Shown: positions 1 through 5,360 of the stretch, piece by piece
Layout: each line of letters starts with the position of its first letter
Position numbering within the stretch: the first letter of the stretch is position 1
Notes under the pieces: generated by a model
Databases searched by the model: none
Told to the model about the DNA's origin: nothing
Seen by the model: the letters and a program-made list of their open reading frames with translations, nothing else
Source of the DNA: Candidatus Glassiibacteriota bacterium
GTDB taxonomy: Bacteria; Gemmatimonadota; Glassbacteria; GWA2-58-10
Assembly (NCBI GenBank): GCA_016934095.1
Contig: JAFGTO010000239.1
Coordinates: forward strand, 1 to 7,443
Direction: 5' to 3'
Length of the DNA stretch: 7,443 bases
Made by a program: the position numbers and the translations under genes

Positions 1-59
1 AACTCTCCGGCATCATCTGCGCATTCCCGGACGATCCGGTCAGCATCCGCCTCCGGCAC
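1..59 (-). CDS. Possible 5' end of a divergent gene, cut by the window edge
   Basis: Read on the minus strand, a GTG at 59-57 opens a frame that stays open to the left edge and begins M-P-E-A-D-A-D-R-I-V-R-E. A GGAG (71-68), part of GGAGAGGG (71-64), lies 8 nt upstream of the GTG. First codon positions are mostly G, as in real genes. The product is acidic and unrecognised. Against this call, only 19 codons are visible, and the hairpin with T-tract at 76-105 is oriented to end a rightward transcript. The same phase on the + strand is also open, with C-rich third positions, until a TAA at 105-107. A + strand gene tail, or no gene at all, is therefore possible. Confidence 0.33.
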   Translation of the reverse strand, partial: MPEADADRIVRECADDAGE

Positions 60-75
60 AATTCCCTCTCCAGCG

Positions 76-105
76 CAGCCGGCTATTACCGGCTGTTGTT
101 TTTTT
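76..105 (+). terminator. Rho-independent terminator-like hairpin
   Basis: A perfect 7-bp stem (CAGCCGG at 76-82 with CCGGCTG at 89-95) closes a 6-nt loop. It is followed directly by TTGTTTTTTT (96-105). The T-tract lies on the + strand, so the element would stop transcription entering from the left and insulate the peptidase gene. On the minus strand the hairpin lacks a T-tract and would only be a 5' leader hairpin. Confidence 0.68.
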
Positions 106-120
106 AAAATCCGGTAGAGA

Positions 121-164
121 TTATTGTCTTTGATTATTATCGTCTTTGGTTATTATATTATCTT
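121..164. repeat. 16-bp tandem direct repeat in AT-rich upstream region
   Basis: TTATTGTCTTTGATTA (121-136) is followed immediately by TTATCGTCTTTGGTTA (137-152), matching at 14 of 16 positions. A degenerate third unit, TTATATTATCTT, follows at 153-164. The array lies in an AT-rich island in otherwise GC-rich DNA, upstream of the first + strand gene and overlapping its likely promoter. A repeated regulator-binding site is one reading; simple AT-rich sequence drift is another. Confidence 0.5.
130..159 (+). promoter_or_regulatory. Candidate sigma-70-like promoter for the M23 peptidase gene
   Basis: TTGATT (130-135) and TATATT (154-159) are separated by 18 bp and lie 63 nt before the TTG start at 222. 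Overlapping TATTAT hexamers at 151 and 156 are alternative -10 elements. On the minus strand a perfect TATAAT sits at 157-152 without a convincing -35 partner, so a leftward promoter is also possible. AT-rich DNA yields such matches easily, hence the low confidence. Confidence 0.35.
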
Positions 165-221
165 AGCAAGCTGTCGAAACCTGTAGGGCAATCTCGTTCG
201 AAATCCAGGCGAAAGCGAAAA

Positions 222-1124
222 TTGCAGTTGCTTAAGAAAATAGAACCGTACATAAAGCCAGGCCCTGGCGCCTGCCTGCTGCTTGCTGCAAGCTTGCTGA
301 GCCTTGCACCGGAGTCGCCTGCGGCGGCCGAAACCGGTTTAAGCCTTTCCGAGAGTACCCCGGTCCAGGGACAGATCGTGCGAGTGGATGTTCAGGCCGC
401 GGCCGGGACAGACACGGCCACAGGCACGTTCGACGGCAAGGCCCTGCCCTTTATCCGCTCTGCTCAGGGGAGTTTTTACGCCCTGTTAGGGGTGGACATG
501 GATACCAGGCCCGGCACCTATCCCCTGGCGGTCAAGCTCTGGCACAGCGGCCGGGTTAGCCGGACCCTGAGGCAAGACATTACGGTGCGGGATGCCGATT
601 TCCCGGTGCAGGAGCTGACCCTGGAACCGGCCAAGGTCTTTCCCGACTCGGCGGCCCTGAAGCGTATCGACAGGGAAAACAAGCTGCGGAACAGCAAGTG
701 GTCGCACTGGGCAGAGGAAGCTTACTGGGGAAGACGCTTCATTCCCCCGCTCGACGGAGAATTGAAGCGCTTCGGCCACCGCCGGATAATCAACGGCGCC
801 CCGCGCAGCCCGCATTCAGGAGTGGACATCTCGGCGGATGAAGGCGAGCCGGTGATCTGCCCTGCCGATGGCAGGGTGATCCTGACCGGGGATTTCTTTT
901 TTTCCGGCAAGAGTGTCTACCTCGACCACGGCCTGGGCCTGATCGGCATGTTCTTCCACCTCAGCCGCATCGATGTAGCCGAGGGCGACACAGTCAGGCA
1001 GGGACAGGTGCTGGGGGCGGTGGGAAGCACGGGACGGGCCTCGGGACCGCACCTGCACTGGGGGATCCGCTACCGCGGGTCGCGGATCGACCCCTCCGCC
1101 CTGCTGGAGCTGCAACTGGAATAA
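222..1124 (+). CDS. Exported M23 family metallopeptidase (LytM/LytH-type endopeptidase)
   Basis: Predicted zinc metallopeptidase of 300 residues that cuts peptidoglycan cross-bridges or stem peptides outside the cytoplasm. Residues 1-36 look like a signal peptide: KK and K near the start, a hydrophobic stretch at about 17-29, and an Ala-rich cleavage region ending PAAA. Residues about 38-125 form a beta-rich segment like the N-terminal domain common in this family. A linker rich in charge and Trp follows (about 130-170). The M23 domain spans about 185-296 and keeps the zinc and catalytic set: H198 and D202 (HSGVD), H246 (FFHL), and H277/H279 (PHLHW). With all of these present, it is probably an active enzyme rather than a degenerate activator. 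TTG 222 is the first recognised start codon in the frame; TTG 228 is an alternative. The Shine-Dalgarno match is weak (AGG at 207-209), so the exact start is uncertain. It is the first gene after the terminator and candidate promoter. Confidence 0.9.
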   Translation: MQLLKKIEPYIKPGPGACLLLAASLLSLAPESPAAAETGLSLSESTPVQGQIVRVDVQAAAGTDTATGTFDGKALPFIRSAQGSFYALLGVDMDTRPGTYPLAVKLWHSGRVSRTLRQDITVRDADFPVQELTLEPAKVFPDSAALKRIDRENKLRNSKWSHWAEEAYWGRRFIPPLDGELKRFGHRRIINGAPRSPHSGVDISADEGEPVICPADGRVILTGDFFFSGKSVYLDHGLGLIGMFFHLSRIDVAEGDTVRQGQVLGAVGSTGRASGPHLHWGIRYRGSRIDPSALLELQLE

Positions 1125-1128
1125 GCCG

Positions 1129-1135
1129 AGGGAGA
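1129..1135 (+). promoter_or_regulatory. Ribosome binding site fixing a TTG start
   Basis: AGGGAGA lies 6 nt before TTG 1142 and within the 17-nt gap after the peptidase stop. It supports the TTG as the true start, because the family's first beta strand (VSVRYAETD) begins only about nine residues in and no ATG precedes it. Confidence 0.6.
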
Positions 1136-1141
1136 GCCGAA

Positions 1142-1555
1142 TTGTCCTATACCAGCGAATCGCAGGTCAGCGTGCGCTATGCCGAGACCGACCGGATGGG
1201 TGTGGTCTACCACGCAAATTACCTGGTCTGGATGGAGGTCGGCCGCACCGACTTCCTGTCGCAGCTCGGGTTCCCTTACAGCCGGCTGGAGCAGGAGGGG
1301 GTTCTCTTTCCCACCAGCGGCTGCTCGCTGAGGATTATCCATCCCACCCGCTACGAGGAGCGCCTGCTGGTCCGCACGGTTCTCGAGACGGTGCAGAGCC
1401 GCAAGGTGGCTTTCAGGTATGAAATCTCGCGCGAGAACCGGGTGGTGGTGGCTGGACAGACCACGCATATCTGCGTGGGTCCCGACATGCGGGTGAGAAC
1501 CCTGCCTCGTCCCCTGCACGCGGCACTTAAGCAGGCGCTGAATGAAAAGAAATAA
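1142..1555 (+). CDS. Acyl-CoA thioesterase, YbgC/4-hydroxybenzoyl-CoA thioesterase family (hotdog fold)
   Basis: A single-domain hotdog thioesterase of 137 residues, the usual length for YbgC-like proteins, predicted to hydrolyse acyl-CoA thioesters in the cytoplasm. The diagnostic stretch at residues 11-36 reads VRYAETD, then GVVYHANYLVWMEVGRT. D17 is the expected catalytic aspartate, H24-A-N-Y opens the central helix, and E32 and R35 follow. The later strands (residues about 58-114) hold the SLRIIHPTRYEE and QTTHICV segments typical of the fold. The substrate cannot be read from sequence: in proteobacteria YbgC sits with tol-pal, but no tol or pal gene is seen here, so I give no gene symbol. 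The gene follows the peptidase by 17 nt, and its last 14 nt overlap the next gene if that gene starts at 1542, which suggests translational coupling. Confidence 0.9.
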   Translation: MSYTSESQVSVRYAETDRMGVVYHANYLVWMEVGRTDFLSQLGFPYSRLEQEGVLFPTSGCSLRIIHPTRYEERLLVRTVLETVQSRKVAFRYEISRENRVVVAGQTTHICVGPDMRVRTLPRPLHAALKQALNEKK

Positions 1556-2420
1556 GCTAAGGTCTCGAAGGATGATCCGACTGCCTGGAAAATTTTTTAT
1601 CGAGCGGTGGGATGTCGAAAATACCTCCCGCCGCGAGGCGGGCTACGGTCTGATCCTGCCGGTGGCCGCGGCCGTGCTGTTTTCGCTTTGGGCCGGCTGC
1701 TCGGCCAACAGGGAGAAAGAGGTCGATCCTGCCGGCAACCCGGCGGCGACAGTGGCCCGCGGGGCCAAAACCGTGGCGGTCAAGACAGCACGTGCGGGCG
1801 CTCTGGTCTCGAAGCTGATAGCCACGAACACCTACCGGGGAGGGAAACGGGCGGTGACCTGGACCGGGGAGCGCACTGCGGACGGGACGACCGCCACCCT
1901 GGAGCGCCTGGGCCTGCGGGAAGGGCCGGTGCCGCTGGTAGTGCTCGAAAGACTGCCGGACCACCTGCTGGAGTCTTTGAGCTCCCTGGAGTTTGTCTCG
2001 CCCGCCGGAGCGACCGATAAAGTAGTGCTTTCCAGTCCGGACTCGCGCTGGGAGGGAGAGATATTTCACCGGCTGGACTGGGAGCGGTCAATCGAGGTCG
2101 AAATGACCGGTCCCGAGGAGCTGATCGTGGTGAGCCTGGCTTGCTTTTCGCCGCGGGAGACCCGGCGGAACGAGGCGGGAAGCACGACCTACACCATATA
2201 TGTCAGGGAGGACCAGGAACCCCTGGGTGAGATCAGCTTCCAGGCCGTGGCATCCGATATCCTGTACTTGTACGGGTACCAGGGCTGGAGTGCCGGCTGG
2301 CCGGGAGTCTTCGTGGTCCAGGTGCTGGAGGGAAGACATACTTACCGGTTCAGCTTCGACCGGGAAAGCCAAACTAACGACCCGATGTTAATCTGCTTCT
2401 TTGTCCCGCGCTACAATTAG
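1542..2420 (+). CDS. Hypothetical exported or membrane-anchored protein, possible lipoprotein
   Basis: Not recognised. The 292-residue product has a basic N-terminus, then a hydrophobic segment at about 35-52 ending L-W-A-G-C53. This resembles a lipobox, but W at -3 is unusual where Leu is expected, so lipidation is uncertain and a single membrane anchor is an alternative. The segment after C53 (about 54-75) is polar and Ala-rich, like a linker. The rest is rich in beta-type residues and Trp/Tyr, with no catalytic motif I can name. The C-terminal 80 residues include many aromatic positions (YLYGYQGW, FSFDR) and end FFVPRYN, suggestive of a beta-sandwich. ATG 1542 overlaps the thioesterase by 14 nt. 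ATG 1572 (M11) is an alternative, with AAGG at 1559-1562 nine nt upstream, and would give a more usual signal-peptide length. Strong GC3 bias and continuity support a real gene. Overlap with the previous gene suggests co-expression. Confidence 0.75.
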   Translation: MKRNKLRSRRMIRLPGKFFIERWDVENTSRREAGYGLILPVAAAVLFSLWAGCSANREKEVDPAGNPAATVARGAKTVAVKTARAGALVSKLIATNTYRGGKRAVTWTGERTADGTTATLERLGLREGPVPLVVLERLPDHLLESLSSLEFVSPAGATDKVVLSSPDSRWEGEIFHRLDWERSIEVEMTGPEELIVVSLACFSPRETRRNEAGSTTYTIYVREDQEPLGEISFQAVASDILYLYGYQGWSAGWPGVFVVQVLEGRHTYRFSFDRESQTNDPMLICFFVPRYN

Positions 2421-2426
2421 AAACAC

Positions 2427-2440
2427 CCGGGCCGGCCCGG
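2427..2440. repeat. Perfect 14-bp palindrome
   Basis: CCGGGCCGGCCCGG equals its own reverse complement. It begins 7 nt after the stop of the hypothetical gene. With no loop it is a poor RNA hairpin unless central bases open, so a protein-binding palindrome or chance in GC-rich DNA are both possible. Confidence 0.5.
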
Positions 2441-2501
2441 ACAGGAGGCATCACGAAAGGAATCACCGGGCGCTTGAACCGGCCTGAGCTCCCGGGCGCG
2501 T

Positions 2502-2523
2502 TCCCCGCGACAAGACGCGGGGA
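2502..2523 (+). repeat. Stable hairpin in the yicC leader
   Basis: TCCCCGCG (2502-2509) pairs perfectly with CGCGGGGA (2516-2523) around a 6-nt loop, ACAAGA. The 8-bp stem is nearly all G-C and ends 15 nt before the yicC ribosome binding site. No U-tract follows, so it is not a canonical terminator. It may stabilise the processed 5' end of the yicC mRNA or act with Rho-type termination upstream. Confidence 0.55.
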
Positions 2524-2553
2524 GGCTTCAACCGAACTAGGAAAGGAAACGAG

Positions 2554-3432
2554 ATGCTCACCAGCATGACCGGTTTCGGCAGGGCGGAAGCAAATTTCGA
2601 AAAGGGTACTTTCACCGTGGAGATCCGCAGTGTCAACCACCGTTACGCCGACTTTTCGATCCGGGTCCCGCGTGTCCTCTCCGGACTTCAGGACCGGATA
2701 AAAGAGCTGATCAAGACACGTATCTCACGCGGCTACATAACCTACCAGCTAAGCTGGGAACAAACCGGGGAAGGAGTCGAAACCCTGTCGGTGAACGCGG
2801 AGATCATCAAACGCTACCAGGAGCTGTTCAGCCGGATGAAGAGCGATTTCGGTATCCAGGGCGAGCCGACGGTGGACACTTTCAGCCGACTGAGCGATAT
2901 TTTCACCCGGGAGAGCCCTGATGAGGACGAGGACAGGCTCTGGTCCGTAGCCGAGCAGGCAACCAACGAGGCCCTGGACCGTCTGCTGGCCATGCGCCGG
3001 CGCGAGGGCCAGGCTCTCGCCGTCGACATTGTCGAGCGCCTTGACAGCATGGCGGACCATATGAAGCAGGCCGGACTGCACGAGCCGGACCGTCTGCAAA
3101 AGCTCGAGAGCCGCCTGCGGGAAAAAGTCATCGCTGCCATGGGCGAAGATGCAGTCGATGAAAACCGCCTGCTCGCCGAGATCACCATCTATGCGGACAA
3201 GTGGGATTTCAGCGAGGAGGAAGTCCGCTTCCGCAGCCACCTCGGCGCTTTCCGGGCCGGGCTCGAAAAAGGTGGCGCGATCGGACGCAAGCTGCATTTC
3301 CTGCTTCAGGAGCTTAACCGGGAAGTCAATACCGTGGCATCCAAGGCCAACGATGCCGAGATAGCCCAGCACATGGTCGCCTGCAAGGAAGAAATCGAGA
3401 AAATCAGAGAGCAGGTGGAAAACATAGAATAG
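2554..3432 (+). CDS. yicC: YicC/YloC family endoribonuclease
   Basis: A 292-residue protein of the YicC/YloC family, very close to the usual length. The family is implicated in RNA turnover, with endoribonuclease activity reported for members. It opens with the hallmark MLTSMTGFGR, followed by VEIRSVNHRYADFSIRVPR (residues 22-40), which defines the N-terminal YicC domain (about 1-155). The C-terminal DUF1732 domain (about 208-292) holds DKWDFSEEEVRFRSHL and GRKLHFLLQELNRE, then NTVASKANDAEI. Family members usually read D-I-x-E-E and GKKLDF at two of these spots, so F219 and H248 are small deviations. The middle (about 120-200) is charged and helical. AGGAAAGGA sits 6 nt before the ATG. The gene precedes gmk, an arrangement widely conserved in bacteria, which strengthens the call. 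Confidence 0.95.
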   Translation: MLTSMTGFGRAEANFEKGTFTVEIRSVNHRYADFSIRVPRVLSGLQDRIKELIKTRISRGYITYQLSWEQTGEGVETLSVNAEIIKRYQELFSRMKSDFGIQGEPTVDTFSRLSDIFTRESPDEDEDRLWSVAEQATNEALDRLLAMRRREGQALAVDIVERLDSMADHMKQAGLHEPDRLQKLESRLREKVIAAMGEDAVDENRLLAEITIYADKWDFSEEEVRFRSHLGAFRAGLEKGGAIGRKLHFLLQELNREVNTVASKANDAEIAQHMVACKEEIEKIREQVENIE

Positions 3433-3440
3433 TTCTCACG

Positions 3441-3456
3441 GCCGGCGGACGCCGGC
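3441..3456 (+). repeat. Short GC hairpin between yicC and gmk
   Basis: GCCGGC (3441-3446) and GCCGGC (3451-3456) flank GGAC and form a 6-bp stem with a 4-nt loop, starting 9 nt after the yicC stop. No T-tract follows. It may protect or partly attenuate the transcript between the two genes. The segment GCCGGCGGA also occurs at 5483-5491 in the large palindrome. Confidence 0.45.
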
Positions 3457-3484
3457 TAAAGTCCCTTGGAAGGTTCAAGAGAAA

Positions 3485-4120
3485 ATGAGCGCTGAGTTCT
3501 TTGCCCGCAAGAGATTCATCGTGGTCATTACAGCGCCCAGCGGGGCGGGCAAGACCACTGTAATCAAGCGGCTGCTGGAAACCAATACCGGCCTGAGCTA
3601 CTCGATCTCAGCCACCACCCGTGAGCGGAGGGCGGAGGAAGAAGACGGGCGCGATTACTATTTCCTGAGCGAGGGCGAGTTCAGGAAAAAGATCGACGCC
3701 GGGGAATTCGCCGAGTGGGCCGAGGTGCACGGCTCCTTTTACGGTACCCTGCGCAGCCAGGTCGAGCAGAAACTAACCGGGGGGAGCCACCTGCTAATGG
3801 ACGTTGACGTGCAGGGAGCCAGGCAGCTTAAAAACAGCTACCGGGACGGGGTCTATATCTTCCTGATACCGCCCAGCATGCAGGAGCTTAAACGGCGCCT
3901 GGTCAAGCGCCACACTGAAGACAAGCACCACCTGGAGGTGCGCCTGAAAAACGCGGTCAAAGAGATCGCCTCTTTTCCCGATTTCGGTTACCTGGTGGTC
4001 AACGACCACCTCGAGCAGACAGTGGAAGAGGTCCTCCAGGTCATCCGTGCAGAAGAGCTGAAAACGAACCGGCTGTCCGACCCGGCCGGAATCGCGAAAC
4101 TCTACCTGGACAAACCCTGA
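3485..4120 (+). CDS. gmk: Guanylate kinase
   Basis: Cytoplasmic enzyme converting GMP and ATP to GDP and ADP, required for GTP and dGTP supply. The 211 residues match the family length. The P-loop is A17-P-S-G-A-G-K23-T-T. The GMP-binding region holds SATTRERR (43-50) with R47, R50, E53 and Y59 in the expected places, then EFAEWAEVHGSFYGT and the MDVDVQGARQL segment that closes the GMP site. The lid includes RRLVKRHTED. One oddity: bacterial enzymes usually read T-T-R-x-P-R-x-G-E, whereas here the Pro is R49 and the Gly is E52, though the ligand-binding residues remain. GGAAGG at 3468-3473 lies 11 nt before the ATG; a closer purine run, AAGAGA, is at 3477-3482. It sits 52 nt after yicC and 14 nt before coaBC, a common order, but without rpoZ. 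Confidence 0.96.
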   Translation: MSAEFFARKRFIVVITAPSGAGKTTVIKRLLETNTGLSYSISATTRERRAEEEDGRDYYFLSEGEFRKKIDAGEFAEWAEVHGSFYGTLRSQVEQKLTGGSHLLMDVDVQGARQLKNSYRDGVYIFLIPPSMQELKRRLVKRHTEDKHHLEVRLKNAVKEIASFPDFGYLVVNDHLEQTVEEVLQVIRAEELKTNRLSDPAGIAKLYLDKP

Positions 4121-4134
4121 AACAAGGTCCGGCC

Positions 4135-5349
4135 GTGAAAAACATCCTGGAAAACCGGCGTATCCTGATCGGGCTATCCGGAGGCATCGCCTGCTATAAG
4201 AGCTGCGAGCTGGTAAGCTGCCTGGTCCGCTCCGGCGCAGAGGTCCGGGTGGTGATGACCGGCAATGCGGCCCGTTTTGTCGGGCCGGTTACCCTGCAGG
4301 CCCTGAGCGGGAACCCGGTCCGCAGCGATATTTTCAGCCCGATCGACCCGGGAGGCATCGAACACGTGAGCCTGGCCGAGTTTGCCGAGGTTTTCGTGAT
4401 CTCCCCGGCCACTGCCGACTGCCTGGCCAAGCTGGCCCACGGAATCGCCGACGACCTGCTCTCGACAACCTACCTCGCCTGCGACTGCCCGGTGCTGGCG
4501 GTGCCGGCCATGAATACCGTGATGTACGAACACCCTGCCACCCAGGCCAACCTGGCTGTCCTGGAAGCCCGCGGCGTGCACCTGATGCTTCCCGAGTCCG
4601 GCCGCCTGGCCTGCGGCACCGAGGGGGTCGGCAGGCTGCCGGGCTTCGAGCGGATCGTGGAAAGGATCGAGCACCTCCTGTGCGGCTCGGACAGTCTGGC
4701 CGGACTGACTGTGCTGGTCTCTGCCGGCCCGACCCGCGAGGCTCTCGACCCGGTGAGGTACCTGACCAACGCCAGCAGCGGCAAGATGGGTTTCGCCGTT
4801 GCTGCCTCAGCCTCACGCATGGGAGCAGCCAAAGTCAACCTGGTAACCGGTCCCTGCAGCCTGCCCACTCCGCACGGCGTCTCCAGGCATGACGTAGTCA
4901 GCGCTGACCAGATGTACAAGGCCGTAAGCCGCCTGCTGCCCTCCGCAGACTTGCTGGTGATGGCCGCAGCGGTCAGCGATTTCACTCCGCTCAGGCCCGC
5001 ACGGAAAAAAATGAAAAAGGGCGGTTCCGACTCGCTTACTCTCGAACTTAAAAAGACTCGTGATATCCTGGCCTACTGCTCCTCTAACCGTAAACCCGGA
5101 GCTGTTGTCGTGGGCTTCGCCCTGGAGACCGAGAACGACCTGGACAACGCCGCGGTAAAATTGCGCAAAAAAAAGCTGGATTACATCGTGGTCAACAACG
5201 CCCTCGAACCAGGCTCCGGCCCAGGCTCAGACACCAACCGGGTTACTGTTCTCGGCTCCGACGGCACCAGGCTCGAGCTGCCAGTGCTGACTAAACGCCA
5301 GGTCGCGGAAAAACTCCTGGAGCTGATTGCCGGTAAGCGCGATAAATAG
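4135..5349 (+). CDS. coaBC: Bifunctional phosphopantothenoylcysteine decarboxylase / phosphopantothenate–cysteine ligase
   Basis: Catalyses two steps of coenzyme A synthesis: CTP-dependent joining of cysteine to 4'-phosphopantothenate (CoaB), then FMN-dependent decarboxylation to 4'-phosphopantetheine (CoaC). The 404 residues match the fused bacterial enzyme. CoaC (about 1-180) shows LIGLSGGIACYK, the active-site H77 in EHVSLAEFA, PAMN (124-127), and C160 in GRLACGTEGVGRL. CoaB (about 190-400) shows VSAGPTREALDPVRYLTN and ASSGKMG (213-219), AAAVSDF (277-283), KKMKK with KKTRDIL, GFALETEND, and DTNRVTV (366-372). All expected catalytic motifs are present. The start is GTG 4135, with AAGG at 4124-4127 seven nt upstream. 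The 14-nt gap from gmk and 11-nt gap to the next gene indicate co-transcription. Confidence 0.96.
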   Translation: MKNILENRRILIGLSGGIACYKSCELVSCLVRSGAEVRVVMTGNAARFVGPVTLQALSGNPVRSDIFSPIDPGGIEHVSLAEFAEVFVISPATADCLAKLAHGIADDLLSTTYLACDCPVLAVPAMNTVMYEHPATQANLAVLEARGVHLMLPESGRLACGTEGVGRLPGFERIVERIEHLLCGSDSLAGLTVLVSAGPTREALDPVRYLTNASSGKMGFAVAASASRMGAAKVNLVTGPCSLPTPHGVSRHDVVSADQMYKAVSRLLPSADLLVMAAAVSDFTPLRPARKKMKKGGSDSLTLELKKTRDILAYCSSNRKPGAVVVGFALETENDLDNAAVKLRKKKLDYIVVNNALEPGSGPGSDTNRVTVLGSDGTRLELPVLTKRQVAEKLLELIAGKRDK

Positions 5350-5360
5350 CAGGAACTGCG

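Larger units (their letters stand above)
2421..2553. other. 133-nt intergenic leader before yicC
   Basis: The largest gap within the gene run. It contains a 14-bp perfect palindrome (2427-2440), an AGGAGG at 2443-2448 with no ATG, GTG or TTG at working distance, an 8-nt direct repeat CCGGGCGC (2466-2473 and 2492-2499), a strong hairpin (2502-2523), and the real yicC ribosome binding site AGGAAAGGA (2539-2547). I see no T-tract after either palindrome and no clear promoter hexamers. The region could be an operon boundary or a structured 5' leader. Confidence 0.5.

Noticed and set aside
2749..3372. Minus-strand open frame of 207 codons opposite yicC
   Set aside because: yicC on the + strand carries all family motifs; the antisense frame is a GC-rich shadow.
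5203..5234. Repeated CCAGGCTC units in coaBC encoding PGSGPGSD
   Set aside because: This matches the Gly/Pro-rich loop that normally precedes D-T-N-R-V in CoaB, so it is ordinary protein sequence rather than an inserted repeat.
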